DNA of 64,000 bases from Nonomuraea montanisoli (GCF_013363975.1 NZ_JABWGN010000008.1:470680-534679); one strand, 5' to 3'; shown: positions 17,361-26,488, numbered from the stretch's first letter. Numbers and translations: made by a program. Notes: generated by a model from the letters alone, not told the origin.

Positions 17361-17771
17361 GGGTGCTCCAACTCGACGGATCGCCGTGATTCCAGTCTGC
17401 GCCGCCGATCGCGGGAGCGCCAGTGATGGGATGTTCGCCGCCTGCTCGGCCATGTCCCTGGGGTGCGGCCGGCAAGGATGGGGGAGACATCGGAGGAATG
17501 ACGGCTTCGGGGCGATGGCGCACCCCCGGCGGTTGGTGCCCGGATCGCCGGGTACGTAGCTGCTCGGAGACCTGTGCCGCGGAGGTGCCCGGCGCGGGGG
17601 CGAGCGGCGTGAGAACCCCGTCACCGTGCGGATTCGCGGTCAACGGCATGATCAAATGTGATCGAAAAGGAGAGCGCCCGGGGACGGGCACGTGCTAGGT
17701 TTCCGACACTTCCCGACTCGAGCGCCGGGCGGCGGCCGGGGTGTCACAGCCGCGCGGAGCTCCTCATCCGG
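17361..17771. other. 411-bp divergent intergenic region, no confident gene
   Basis: The region separates two divergently transcribed genes and must hold promoters for both. TGATCAAATGTGATCG at about 17650 is a near-dyad, and TAGGTT at 17696-17701 is a possible -10 box for the membrane protein. A 66-codon Cys-containing frame starts at an ATG near 17500 behind GGAGGA, but its composition does not resemble a real gene, so I do not call it. Confidence 0.4.
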
Positions 17772-19985
17772 ATGGGGGCACCGACGGTGAGGTGGGCGCT
17801 GCTGCTCACGGCCGCGACGACGCTGTGGCTGGCACAGCCCGCCGCGGCCCAGGCCACGGAAACGACCGGCACGACGGCGCAGGCCGCGCGCGCGGTTGAA
17901 TCGACGGGCACGGCCGCGGCGAAGGGCGCGGTCGCGGCGGCGCGAACGAGCGCGGACAGGCGTGTCGTCTTCATCGGCGTGCCCGGCCTGCACTGGAACG
18001 ACCTCGACCCGGCCCGCACCCCCCACCTGTGGGGGCTCGCGGGCCAGAGCGCGCTCGGATCGGTCTCGGTCAAGACCGTCGGCACCGTCGCGTGCCCGTA
18101 CGACGGCTGGCTGAGCGTCTCCGCCGGCATCCGCTCCGCGGTCGGCCACGGCTGCGGCCTGCCGCCGGAGCCCGAGACGCGCGGCACCGGCGCGGTCGTG
18201 CCCGGTTTCCAGGACCTGCGCGGCCTTCGCGACGGCACGTACGCGGGCACGCTCGGCCAGGCCGTCCACGCCGCCGGGCAGTGCACGGCCGCGGTCGGCC
18301 CGGGGGCGGCGCTCGCCCTGGCCGACCTGGAGGGCAAGGTGGACGTGTACGCCGCCGAGCCCGCCGCGCTGGCCGACTGGACGCGCTGCCGCGTGACGGC
18401 CGTCGACGTGAACGAGCTGATCACCCCGTACGTCTCCGGCGGCGGGCTGCCCGCCGAGCCCGAGGCGCTGACGCCGGCGCGGCGCGAGGAGGCGGCGCGC
18501 GCCGCCGACGCGAAGGTCGGCGAGGCACTGGCCAGGATCCCGGCCGGCAGCGACGTGGTGCTGGCCGGCATCGGCGACCACGGCACCATGCCGCACCTGC
18601 GGGTGGCCATGTGGAAGGGCTCCCAGGCGAAGCCGGGGGCGCTGCTCGGCACCACCTCGACCCGGCGCGACGACATCGTCATCCTGCCCGACATCGCCCC
18701 CACCGTGCTGGCCGCCGCCGGCATCGCGGCGCCGGCCACCGTCATCGGCGTCCCCTGGCACCCGGGCGCCGTGCTGAAACTGGACGAGGCCGTCGCGCAC
18801 CTGCGCGAGTCCGACCTGACCGGCACCACCGTGCGCTCCACGACCGGCCTGTTCTTCACCGGGTTCGCCATCCTGCAGGTGTCGTTCTACGTCACCGCCT
18901 ACCTGCTGCTCTCGCGCCGCAGGCGGCCCTACGCGGTGGGCGTCGCCGCCCTGGGGGTCGCCTCGATCCCCGTCTCCACGTACCTGGTGAACCTGCTGCC
19001 GTGGGTGCGCGCCGGCGTGCCGACCGCGGCCCTGGTCGGCGGGGTGCTCGGGATCGCGGCCCTGATCGTCCTGGCGGCCGTGGCGGGCCCGTGGCGGCGC
19101 CATCCGCTCGGCCCGCCCGCCGTGGTCGCCGGGGTCACCGCCGCCACCCTGGTCGGCGACCTGCTGAGCGGCACGACCCTGCAGTTCAACAGCCTCATGG
19201 GCTACACCGCCGTCGTGGGCGGCCGCTACTACGGGCTGGCCAACATCCCGTTCGCGCTGCTGGCCACCGCCGTGCTCATGGTGACCGCCGTCGCCGCCGA
19301 CCACCTCGTGCGGGTCGGCCGCCGGACGGTCGCGGTCGCGCTGGTCTCCACGCTCGGCCTCGTCGCCATGCTGCTGGCCGGCTGGCCGGGCGTGGGCAGC
19401 GACTTCGGCGGCGTGATCGCCTTCGTGCCCGGCATCGCGGTGACGGCGATGCTGGTGGCGGGACGGCGGGTGTCGCTGATCAAGCTCGCCGGGTTCTGCG
19501 TGCTGGGCGGCGTGGCGGTGACGATCATCGCGGTGCTGGACCACACGCGGCCCGTCGCGTCGCAGACGCACCTCGGCCGGTTCGTCGGCCAGGTGATCGA
19601 CGGGACGTTCCTGCCCATGATCGGCCGCAAGCTCGGGGCGATGCTCAACACCATGCTCTCGCCCAACCTCATGCCGATCGTGATCGTCGGGCTGGCGTTC
19701 CTCATCTTCGCGCTGCTGCGGCCGGCCAAGGTGAGCGCCGGCCTGGTGCCGCAGGCGTTCGCCCGGGCCCCGATGCTGCGGGCCGGCCTCGTGGGCGCGC
19801 TGGTGAGCGGCGTGGTGGGCATGCTGGTCAACGACTCGGGCACGGCGGTGCTGTCCATGGCGGTGTCGCTGGCCGTGCCGCTGGTGCTGTACGCGGGCCT
19901 GCGCTCGCCGATGCCCGAGCCCGAGGCCGGCGACGCCCAGCCCGACGCCCTCGAACCCCACGGCGCGGCCCCCACCCCCGCCTGA
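17772..19985 (+). CDS. Membrane protein with alkaline-phosphatase-like extracellular domain
   Basis: The protein has about 737 residues. A signal peptide (residues 1-25) is followed by an external domain to about residue 330, then about ten membrane segments and a short acidic Pro-rich tail. The external part starts RRVVFIGVPGLHWNDLD and has LAGIGDHGTMPHLRVAMWKG, then DDIVILPDIAPTVLAAAGI, which resembles the core of alkaline-phosphatase-superfamily proteins, although the usual Asp/His metal set is incomplete. Relatives are uncharacterised actinobacterial envelope proteins. A later ATG or GTG (17788) is possible. It precedes a phosphodiester glycosidase gene by 152 bp, hinting at a shared role in the envelope or phosphate use. 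Confidence 0.7.
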   Translation: MGAPTVRWALLLTAATTLWLAQPAAAQATETTGTTAQAARAVESTGTAAAKGAVAAARTSADRRVVFIGVPGLHWNDLDPARTPHLWGLAGQSALGSVSVKTVGTVACPYDGWLSVSAGIRSAVGHGCGLPPEPETRGTGAVVPGFQDLRGLRDGTYAGTLGQAVHAAGQCTAAVGPGAALALADLEGKVDVYAAEPAALADWTRCRVTAVDVNELITPYVSGGGLPAEPEALTPARREEAARAADAKVGEALARIPAGSDVVLAGIGDHGTMPHLRVAMWKGSQAKPGALLGTTSTRRDDIVILPDIAPTVLAAAGIAAPATVIGVPWHPGAVLKLDEAVAHLRESDLTGTTVRSTTGLFFTGFAILQVSFYVTAYLLLSRRRRPYAVGVAALGVASIPVSTYLVNLLPWVRAGVPTAALVGGVLGIAALIVLAAVAGPWRRHPLGPPAVVAGVTAATLVGDLLSGTTLQFNSLMGYTAVVGGRYYGLANIPFALLATAVLMVTAVAADHLVRVGRRTVAVALVSTLGLVAMLLAGWPGVGSDFGGVIAFVPGIAVTAMLVAGRRVSLIKLAGFCVLGGVAVTIIAVLDHTRPVASQTHLGRFVGQVIDGTFLPMIGRKLGAMLNTMLSPNLMPIVIVGLAFLIFALLRPAKVSAGLVPQAFARAPMLRAGLVGALVSGVVGMLVNDSGTAVLSMAVSLAVPLVLYAGLRSPMPEPEAGDAQPDALEPHGAAPTPA

Positions 19986-20076
19986 CCCCTCCGCGTACCC
20001 GCCCGCGCCCCGCGTCCCGCTCCCGCCGAGCCGGGGCGCGGGTGCGACGGCCCTCTGTCCCGCGGCCGCTCTTGAA

Positions 20077-20109
20077 GTTTTCTTTTAGTTCATCGCCAAG
20101 TCTTGAAAG
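20077..20109 (+). promoter_or_regulatory. AT-rich promoter region with PHO-box-like 11-bp units (tentative)
   Basis: The region is strikingly AT-rich for this genome. It reads as three contiguous 11-bp units, 20077-20087, 20088-20098 and 20099-20109, of which the middle one (GTTCATCGCCA) matches the Streptomyces-type PHO-box half-site well; the flanking units match poorly. It lies about 30 bp upstream of a secreted phosphodiesterase-type gene. Confidence 0.3.
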
Positions 20110-20137
20110 TTATAGTCGCGAGCGATTGAGTTCGGTC

Positions 20138-23100
20138 GTGCAGACCCTCCGTTACGTGGCCGCCGCCGCGTCCGCGCTCCTGTTAGGAGTCGCGCTCCCG
20201 GCGCAGGCCGACCCCCAGCCCCCCGCCGAGGACGCGCTCGAAGCGTCGTCCTACCCTCCCGCCTCCACGCTCCTGGCCGACGCCACGGCCACCGCCGCGG
20301 CAGCCACGCAGCGGCTGGAGACCGACAAGCGGACGCGGCCCGTCGCCCCCGGCGTCTCGCTCACCTCCTTCGACAGCTACGACGCGCTCGGCTGGCTGCG
20401 CGGCGACGCCGTCACCGCCGACCTCGGCGGCGCCAAGGCCGACTACGTCTACTCCGGCGAGGTCACCAAGACCGAGCCGCTGTCCGGCCCCGCCAAGCGC
20501 GCCCGGGCCGTCGTGGCCGTCAACGGCGACTTCTTCGACATCAACGCCTCCGGCGCCGCCCAGGGCGTCGGCATCCAGAACGGCACCCTCATCCAGTCGC
20601 CCGTCGCAGGCCACGAGAACGCCGTCGCGATCACCGGCGACGGCGTCGGCCGGGTCCTCAAGGCGTACTTCGAGGGCACCGCCACCCCGGCGGGCGGCGC
20701 GCCGGTCACGCTCACCCAGTTCAACCAGGTGATCCAGAAGGACGGCGTCGGCCTGTTCACGCCGCTGTGGGGCTCCTACACGCGGGCCCGCGCCGTCGAG
20801 GGCGCCTCCGCCGTCACCGAGGTCGTCCTCAGGGACGGCGTCGTCGCCGAGGTGCGGCAGGCGGCCGGCACCGGCCCCATCCCGGCGGGCACGACCGTCC
20901 TGCTGGGCCGCGACGGCGGCGCCGCCGCGCTGGCCGCGCTCAGGGCCGGCGACCGGATCGACGTCGCCTACCGGCCGAAGACGACCGACGGCAGCACGCT
21001 CAAGGCCGCCGTCGGCGGCAACTACGTGCTGGTCAAGGACGGCGTCGTGCAGAACTCCGCCGACCCGGCCGCGCACCCGCGCACCGCGGTCGGCTTCTCC
21101 GCCGACGGCCGCAAGATGTACCTGCTGACCGTGGACGGCCGCCAGGCCGACAGCCGTGGCGTCACCCTCAACGAGCTGGCCGCGATGATGGCCGAGCTGG
21201 GCGCCGCCAACGCCCTCAACCTCGACGGCGGCGGCTCCTCGACCATGCTCGCCCGCGAGCCGGGCCAGGCCGACGTCCAGGTCGAGAACAGCCCGTCCGA
21301 CGGCGGCGAGCGGCACGTCCCCAACGGCATCGCCCTGTTCTCCCCCGAGGGCAGCGGCAAGCTGAAGGGCTTCTGGCTGGAGACCGCCGGCGACCCGTCC
21401 CGCGTGCCCGGCACCGGCCCGGTCGCGGGCGGCCGGCCCGACCGCGTCTTCCCCGGCCTCACCCGGCGCCTGACCGCCGCCGGGTACGACGAGACGTACG
21501 GCCCCGCCGCCGGCACCCCGGCCTGGCGCTCCGAGCCGGCCGTCCACGGCGTCGTCCGCGACGGGAAGTTCCACGCCCTCGTGCCCGGCCAGACCACCGT
21601 CACCGCCTCGCGCGGCGCCGCCAAGGGCACGCTGGAGCTCACCGTCCTGCAGCCGCTGCGGCGCCTCGGCCTCACCACCGACCGCGTCGGCCTGCCCGGC
21701 GCCTCCGGCAGCGCCACGTTCGGCGTCGTCGGCTATGACCGCAACGGCAACTCGGCGCCCATCGAGCCCTCCGACCTGACCCTGTCCTACGACAAGGACC
21801 TGTTCGAGGTGACGCCGGCCGACCAGGGGTACTTCACGGTCAAGGCCAAGAAGGAGACCGGCTCCGGCCTCATCACCGCCAAGGTCGGCTCGATCAGCGC
21901 CGCCGTGCCCGTCACGGTCGGCTTCGAGGACAAGCCGGTCGCCGGCTTCGACGACGCCGCGTCCTGGACGTTCGCCGCGGCCCGCGCCACCGGCTCCCTG
22001 TCGGCCACGACCGGGCAGAGCGGGGGCGGCCTCAAGCTGGCCTACGACTTCACCCAGTCCACCGCCACCCGCGCCGCGTACGCCAGCCCGCCCCAGCAGA
22101 TCGTCGTGCCGGGGCAGCCGCAGGCGTTCGGGATGTGGATCAACTCCACCGGCAAGGGCGAGTGGCCCAGCCTGGAGTTCTACGACGCGCTCGGCCAGTC
22201 GCAGATCCTGCGCGGACCGTACATGACGTGGACCGGCTGGAAGTACGTCGAGTTCGCGGTGCCGGCGGGCGTCAACTACCCGCTGAAGCTGCGGCGCTTC
22301 TACGTGGCCGAGACGCGCGCCGACCAGAAGTACACCAACGAGATCGTCATCGACGGGCTCGTCGCCAAGGTGCCGCCGTCGGTGACGGCCCCGCCCGCCG
22401 CCAAGGTCAGCGACCCGGTGGTCAGGCCGGACGTGGCCGCGATGCCGTGGCGGTTCGCGGTCATGTCGGACGCCCAGTTCGTGGCCCGCGACCCCGACAG
22501 CGACATCGTCCGCAACGCCCGCCGCACGCTGCGCGAGATCAAGGCCGCCGAGCCGGACTTCCTGCTCATCAACGGCGACCTCGTGGACGAGGCGTCGCCG
22601 GAGGACTTCGCGCTGGCCAAGCGCATCCTCGACGAGGAGCTGGGCGGCGCGCTGCCGTACCACTACGTGCCCGGCAACCACGAGGTCATGGGCGGCAAGA
22701 TCGACAACTTCAAGGCCGTCTTCGGCGACACGTACCAGACGTTCGACCACAAGGGCACCCGCTTCGTCACGCTCGACACCTCGCGCCTGAACCTGCGCGG
22801 CGGCGGCTTCGAGCAGGTCGCGATGCTGCGCGAGCAGCTCGACGCGGCGGCCCGCGACGCCTCGGTCGGCTCGGTCGCCGTGCTGTTCCACGTGCCGCCG
22901 CGTGACCCCACGCCCGGCAAGGGCAGCCAGCTCGGCGACCGCAAGGAGGCCGCGCTGGTCGAGCAGTGGCTCGCCGACTTCCAGCGGACCACCGGCAAGG
23001 GCGCCGCCTACATCGGCGCGCACGTCGGCACCTTCCACGCCTCGCGGGTGGACGCGGTGCCGTACTTCATCAACGGCAACTCCGGCAAGAACCCGGCCAC

Positions 23101-23542
23101 GGCCGCGGACGACGGCGGGTTCACCGGGTGGTCGCTGTGGGGCGTGGACCCGGTGACGGCGAAGGAGGCCGAGCAGGTCCGGCGCAACTGGTTCGTGGAC
23201 GCGCCCGCCTGGATCGGCACGCAGGTGCGCCCGCACGTGGACGAGCTCACGCTCACGGCCCCCGCCACGCTCGCCGCCGGCGGCACCGACCGGGTCGCGG
23301 CCGAGGTCAAGCAGGGGACGCGGGCGGTCCCGGCGGCCTACCCGGTGTCGGCCGCCTGGTCGGGCTCACCCAACCTGCACGTCGGCCCGGCCCGTACGGC
23401 CAAGCCATGGCACGTGGCGGTGCTCGACCCGGAGACGGGCACGCTGACGGCTCGGCGCGCGGGACAGGTGACGGTCGCGGTCACGGTCAGCGGGGTCACC
23501 CGCCAGGCCACGGTCGCGATCACCGCCAAGGCCGCCGCCTGA
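20138..23542 (+). CDS. Secreted phosphodiester glycosidase (NAGPA) fused to a metallophosphoesterase
   Basis: The protein has about 1,134 residues. A signal peptide (residues 1-26, cleavage after PAQA) leads into an NAGPA/DUF2233 domain, about 60-400, with VNGDFFDINASGA and the active-site-like NLDGGGSSTM. Then come bacterial Ig-like modules (about 470-600), a jelly-roll-like carbohydrate-binding part (600-750), a calcineurin-type metallophosphoesterase (about 770-1030: VMSDAQF, INGDLVDE, VPGNHEVMG) and a final Ig-like module. The family cleaves sugar-1-phosphodiesters; a wall teichoic-type polymer or phosphoglycan is a plausible substrate. GTG 20138 is favoured because it opens the signal peptide; TTG 20126 is an alternative. 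Two phosphate-ester domains in one exoenzyme is noteworthy. Confidence 0.85.
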   Translation: MQTLRYVAAAASALLLGVALPAQADPQPPAEDALEASSYPPASTLLADATATAAAATQRLETDKRTRPVAPGVSLTSFDSYDALGWLRGDAVTADLGGAKADYVYSGEVTKTEPLSGPAKRARAVVAVNGDFFDINASGAAQGVGIQNGTLIQSPVAGHENAVAITGDGVGRVLKAYFEGTATPAGGAPVTLTQFNQVIQKDGVGLFTPLWGSYTRARAVEGASAVTEVVLRDGVVAEVRQAAGTGPIPAGTTVLLGRDGGAAALAALRAGDRIDVAYRPKTTDGSTLKAAVGGNYVLVKDGVVQNSADPAAHPRTAVGFSADGRKMYLLTVDGRQADSRGVTLNELAAMMAELGAANALNLDGGGSSTMLAREPGQADVQVENSPSDGGERHVPNGIALFSPEGSGKLKGFWLETAGDPSRVPGTGPVAGGRPDRVFPGLTRRLTAAGYDETYGPAAGTPAWRSEPAVHGVVRDGKFHALVPGQTTVTASRGAAKGTLELTVLQPLRRLGLTTDRVGLPGASGSATFGVVGYDRNGNSAPIEPSDLTLSYDKDLFEVTPADQGYFTVKAKKETGSGLITAKVGSISAAVPVTVGFEDKPVAGFDDAASWTFAAARATGSLSATTGQSGGGLKLAYDFTQSTATRAAYASPPQQIVVPGQPQAFGMWINSTGKGEWPSLEFYDALGQSQILRGPYMTWTGWKYVEFAVPAGVNYPLKLRRFYVAETRADQKYTNEIVIDGLVAKVPPSVTAPPAAKVSDPVVRPDVAAMPWRFAVMSDAQFVARDPDSDIVRNARRTLREIKAAEPDFLLINGDLVDEASPEDFALAKRILDEELGGALPYHYVPGNHEVMGGKIDNFKAVFGDTYQTFDHKGTRFVTLDTSRLNLRGGGFEQVAMLREQLDAAARDASVGSVAVLFHVPPRDPTPGKGSQLGDRKEAALVEQWLADFQRTTGKGAAYIGAHVGTFHASRVDAVPYFINGNSGKNPATAADDGGFTGWSLWGVDPVTAKEAEQVRRNWFVDAPAWIGTQVRPHVDELTLTAPATLAAGGTDRVAAEVKQGTRAVPAAYPVSAAWSGSPNLHVGPARTAKPWHVAVLDPETGTLTARRAGQVTVAVTVSGVTRQATVAITAKAAA

Positions 23543-23637
23543 CGTCTCGACGTCTCGACATCCCGATGTGACGCTTTGAGGGCGTCTGCCCGGCCCCGGG
23601 CGGGCGCCCTCGCCCATGCGGCGGCCACCTGTCCCCC

Positions 23638-23740
23638 GGCGTGCCGCCTGAGGGGTCGGCGGGAGGGTCCGGCGGCGTGCCGGATGAGAGGTCGGCGGGC
23701 GGGGGCCCCGGCGTGCCGCTTGAGGGGGGCGGCGGGTGGG
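23638..23740. repeat. Three imperfect ~36-bp tandem repeats upstream of an amidohydrolase gene
   Basis: Copies beginning CGGCGTGCCG(C/G) recur at about 23638, 23674 and 23709, each followed by a GAGGGGTCGGCGGG-like block. They fill much of the 242-bp spacer after the phosphodiester glycosidase. Immediately after that gene's stop an 8-bp GACGTCTC unit is also duplicated. Confidence 0.5.
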
Positions 23741-23784
23741 TACGGCGGCATCGGACGCGCGCCGGAACCCGGGGAGGACCGCCG

Positions 23785-25266
23785 ATGGCCGCCGACCTCA
23801 CCGAGCTCGTCGACGAGCTGCCCCTGGTGGACCACCACGTCCACGGCGCCACCGCGCACGACCTGTCCCGCCGGGCGTTCGAGGAGCTGATCACCGAGTC
23901 GGACCGCCCGGTGCCGGCCTGGATGACCATGTTCGACTCCCAGCTCGGGCACGCCATCCTCCGGCACTGCGCCCCCGAGCTGGGGCTCGACCCGCACACC
24001 TCGCCCGAGGAGTACCTGGCGCGCCGGGCCCGGCTCGGCGCCGACGAGGTCAACCGGCGGCTCCTCGGCGCCTCCGGCGTCGAGCACTACCTGCTGGAGA
24101 CCGGCTACCGGGGCGAGGAGATCCTGGGCCCCGGCGGTATGGCGGAGGTCACCGGCGTGCCCGTGGACGAGGTGGTGCGGCTGGAGCAGGTCGCCGAGCA
24201 GGTGGCGGCCTCCGGCTGCGGGGCGGGCGCGTTCGCGCGGCGCTTCGCCGAGGCGCTGTGGGAACGCACCCGTACGGCGCGCGGCCTGAAGACCGTCGTG
24301 GCCTACCGGCACGGCCTCGACTTCGACCCGTCACGGCCCTCGGCGGCCGAGGTCGCGGAGGCGGCCGGCCGCTGGCTGGGGGAGGGCGAGGCAGTCGGCC
24401 GCCGGTTGGGGGAGGGCGAGGCAGCCGGCCGCCGGTTGGGGGAGGGCGAGGCAGCCGGCCGCCGGTTGGGGGAGGGCGAGGCAGCCGGCCGCCGGTTGGG
24501 GGAGGCCGAGGCGGCCGGCCGCCGGCCGGGGGAGAGCCAGGCGGCTCCGGACGACGCGCCGCCCGGACGACCCGGGGGAGGAACCGGGACGGGACCGGAC
24601 GACGCGCCGCACGGAGGATCCGGGGGAGGAGCCGGGACGGGACCGGACGACGGATTCCGCAGGGGACCGGAGAGACGGCTCGGCCTGGTGCAGGACGCGG
24701 TGCCGGTGACGGCCGCCGATCAGCGGCGGCGCGGGTGGCGGGTCACCGACCCCGTGCTGCTGCGGCACCTCATCTGGACCGGCCTCGACCGAGGGCTCCC
24801 GCTCCAGTTCCACACCGGCTTCGGCGACCCCGACGTGGACCTGCGCCGGGCGGACCCGCTCCTGCTGCGCGGCTTCGTCGAGCGGGCCGAGCCGACCGGG
24901 GTGCCGATCATGCTGCTCCACTGCTATCCGTACGTCCGCCACGCCGGCCACCTCGCCCACGCCTACCCGGCCGTCCACCTCGACGTGGGCCTCGGCGTCA
25001 CCTACACCGGCGCCCGCGCCGCCGCCCTGGTGGCGCAGAGCCTGGAGGTGGCGCCGTTCGCCAAGCTGCTGTTCTCCTCGGACGCGTGGGGTCCGGCCGA
25101 GCTGCACCATCTCGGCGCGACGCTGTGGCGGCGGGCCCTGGCGCGGGTCCTGGGCGAGTTCGTGGCCGAAGGGGAGTGGTCGGCGGGCCAGGCGGCGCGG
25201 GTGGCGGCCATGGTGGCCGCGGGGAACGCCCGCCGCGTCTACGACCTGACCGCGCCCCGGCCCTGA
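23785..25266 (+). CDS. Amidohydrolase-family (TIM-barrel) metalloenzyme with repeat insertion
   Basis: The 493-residue protein has the amidohydrolase metal motif HHVHGA (H18, H20), a later barrel His in LQFHTGFGD (H343), LLHCYPY (H379) and the conserved Asp in SSDAW (D433). This is the amidohydrolase-2/uronate-isomerase-like pattern also found in the N-terminal half of FluG-type proteins. The start follows GGGGAGG. Residues about 189-290 are a low-complexity insertion made of six 10-residue repeats plus two Gly/Asp-rich repeats. It lies between barrel elements and is probably a surface loop. The substrate is unknown. The stop codon lies within a terminator stem shared with the convergent lipoprotein gene. 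Confidence 0.78.
   Translation: MAADLTELVDELPLVDHHVHGATAHDLSRRAFEELITESDRPVPAWMTMFDSQLGHAILRHCAPELGLDPHTSPEEYLARRARLGADEVNRRLLGASGVEHYLLETGYRGEEILGPGGMAEVTGVPVDEVVRLEQVAEQVAASGCGAGAFARRFAEALWERTRTARGLKTVVAYRHGLDFDPSRPSAAEVAEAAGRWLGEGEAVGRRLGEGEAAGRRLGEGEAAGRRLGEGEAAGRRLGEAEAAGRRPGESQAAPDDAPPGRPGGGTGTGPDDAPHGGSGGGAGTGPDDGFRRGPERRLGLVQDAVPVTAADQRRRGWRVTDPVLLRHLIWTGLDRGLPLQFHTGFGDPDVDLRRADPLLLRGFVERAEPTGVPIMLLHCYPYVRHAGHLAHAYPAVHLDVGLGVTYTGARAAALVAQSLEVAPFAKLLFSSDAWGPAELHHLGATLWRRALARVLGEFVAEGEWSAGQAARVAAMVAAGNARRVYDLTAPRP
24351..24530 (+). repeat. Six 30-bp in-frame tandem repeats inside the amidohydrolase gene
   Basis: Units of 30 bp start at 24351, 24381, 24411, 24441, 24471 and 24501. The middle four are nearly identical (GGAGGGCGAG...GCCGGTTGGG) and the outer two are decayed. 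They encode GEGEAAGRRL-type decapeptides. A second pair of about 48-bp repeats follows at 24551-24650. The unit length is a multiple of three, so the frame is kept. Confidence 0.9.
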
Positions 25267-25297
25267 CGCCGTCCCGCTCCAGGGCCGGGGCGCGGTC
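25248..25297. terminator. Bidirectional terminator overlapping a stop codon
   Basis: Positions 25248-25264 and 25281-25297 form a perfect 17-bp stem around a 16-nt loop. The left arm is the last coding sequence of the amidohydrolase (its TGA is 25264-25266). The right arm ends one base before the stop of the convergent lipoprotein gene. Confidence 0.75.
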
Positions 25298-25900
25298 TCA
25301 CTCCTTGATCGACAACCGCTGGACGTCGGCGTCCTCAAGCCTGACCGGGTTGTCCGGCATCGCCGAATACGTGCCCGCCGAGGTGACGACGTACTTGGCC
25401 TGCTCCGGGTTGAGGAGCGAGGCCGGCGAGTCGGGATAGGTCTCCAGGAACAACATGTACGTGACGCCCGTCTTCAACGGCGTCGCGTCCGCCTCCTCGT
25501 ACGTCACGCCGTCCAGCGTGCCGCCGAGCTCCTTCACCTGGATGACCTGGCCGACCCGGGCCGGCCCCTTGCGCACCTTGAGCACCTCGACGGAACTGAC
25601 CGTCATGACCGTGGGCGGCCCGGCGGGCGGAGCCTCCGCGTCGGGCGTGACACCGGCGTTCGGATTCAGCCGCGGATCGGTCTCGGTGGCGTCGTCCGCC
25701 GGCTCGACCTCCGTCATGACGCGTTTCGTCCCGGTCAGCCGGCCCTCGATCACCAGCTTCGCCCCGGTGAACAGCGCGTCGGCGCTGTCGTACGCCGGAT
25801 AGTCCGCCGCGTAGATGACGTTCTTCTCCTCCGCCGCGCAGGCGGACAGCAACAGCACAGCCAGGGCGGCCACCCCGAGCCGCCGCATTCGAGCCTTCAT
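25298..25900 (-). CDS. Lipoprotein, unknown function
   Basis: The 200-residue protein has a basic N-terminus, a hydrophobic core and a lipobox LLSAC with the lipidated C21, so it is anchored to the outer face of the membrane. The mature part begins AAEEKNVIYAADYPAYDS and contains an OB-fold-like stretch (LVIEGRLTGTKRVM ... VLKVRKGPARVGQVIQVKELGG), also seen in uncharacterised actinomycete lipoproteins. An Asp/Pro-rich loop lies at about 65-90. It sits 48 bp downstream of the secreted metalloprotease gene on the same strand and may share its message. Confidence 0.7.
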   Translation of the reverse strand: MKARMRRLGVAALAVLLLSACAAEEKNVIYAADYPAYDSADALFTGAKLVIEGRLTGTKRVMTEVEPADDATETDPRLNPNAGVTPDAEAPPAGPPTVMTVSSVEVLKVRKGPARVGQVIQVKELGGTLDGVTYEEADATPLKTGVTYMLFLETYPDSPASLLNPEQAKYVVTSAGTYSAMPDNPVRLEDADVQRLSIKE

Positions 25901-25948
25901 CGACTTCGACTCCCGTTCTCCTCGTGAATGTCGTCGGGGCGGAGCCGG

Positions 25949-26488
25949 TCAGTAATAGGCGTTGACGTCCGAGACGTCATGCGACTGCGGTTTGGTCATC
26001 GTGTCGCGATTTCTGCTGTGGTTCATGATGGAGGTGGTGCTGTTGTGCGCGAGATTGAGCGCGTGCCCCAATTCGTGGACGAAGACGCCGGTCACGTAGT
26101 TGGAGAAATTGCTCGCGTCCCGGTTGATGGTGCGGCTGTTCAGCTTGATGTACAGGCAGCTGTCGCCGCATCGGGTGTAGTGCCCGTACCAGGTGTTCCG
26201 GTACGACTTCACGGTGATGGTCGAGCCGGAGTTCCGGTTCTTGTAGATGTCGGCGGGGGAGGACGTGGCGTTCCAGTTGGCCAGCGCCTTGTTCATCGGC
26301 TTCTGCCACGTGTCGTTGTAGTTGTAGGGGTAGAGGCCGATGCGGGCGATGAGCTGGCCGGTCCCGTTCCAGTGTGCGGACGCGGGGGTCGCGCTGATGC
26401 TCACGCAGACGATCCCGGCGAGAGTCGCGGCCAGCAGCCGCGAGGCTTTTCTTTTCGCGTTCCGGGCGCGGAGGTCTGACAATGCCAC
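25949..26488 (-). CDS. Secreted zinc metalloprotease (matrixin/snapalysin-like)
   Basis: The 179-residue protein has a signal peptide ending at about residue 38 (ATPASA). The extended zinc motif HELGHALNLAH (H138, E139, H142, H148) is followed by a Met-turn (SIMNHS, M155), which defines the metzincin fold. One cysteine pair (C107/C111) is close in sequence. The enzyme lacks a pro-domain of usual size. I start at GTG 26486-26488, with CGGAG upstream; the ATG at 26581 would put 31 atypical residues before the signal peptide. It should be an extracellular peptidase of small size. Confidence 0.85.
   Translation of the reverse strand: MALSDLRARNAKRKASRLLAATLAGIVCVSISATPASAHWNGTGQLIARIGLYPYNYNDTWQKPMNKALANWNATSSPADIYKNRNSGSTITVKSYRNTWYGHYTRCGDSCLYIKLNSRTINRDASNFSNYVTGVFVHELGHALNLAHNSTTSIMNHSRNRDTMTKPQSHDVSDVNAYY

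Noticed and set aside
17423..17698. Cys-containing small ORF in the divergent gap
   Set aside because: It has a possible GGAGGA before an internal ATG, but its composition is Pro/Gly/Arg nonsense and it overlaps the presumed promoter of the next gene.
18029..20137. Upstream 700 codons of the frame that runs into the phosphodiester glycosidase (18029-23542)
   Set aside because: This part lies in another frame of the membrane-protein gene and is Arg-rich nonsense. The signal peptide at 20138 marks the true start.
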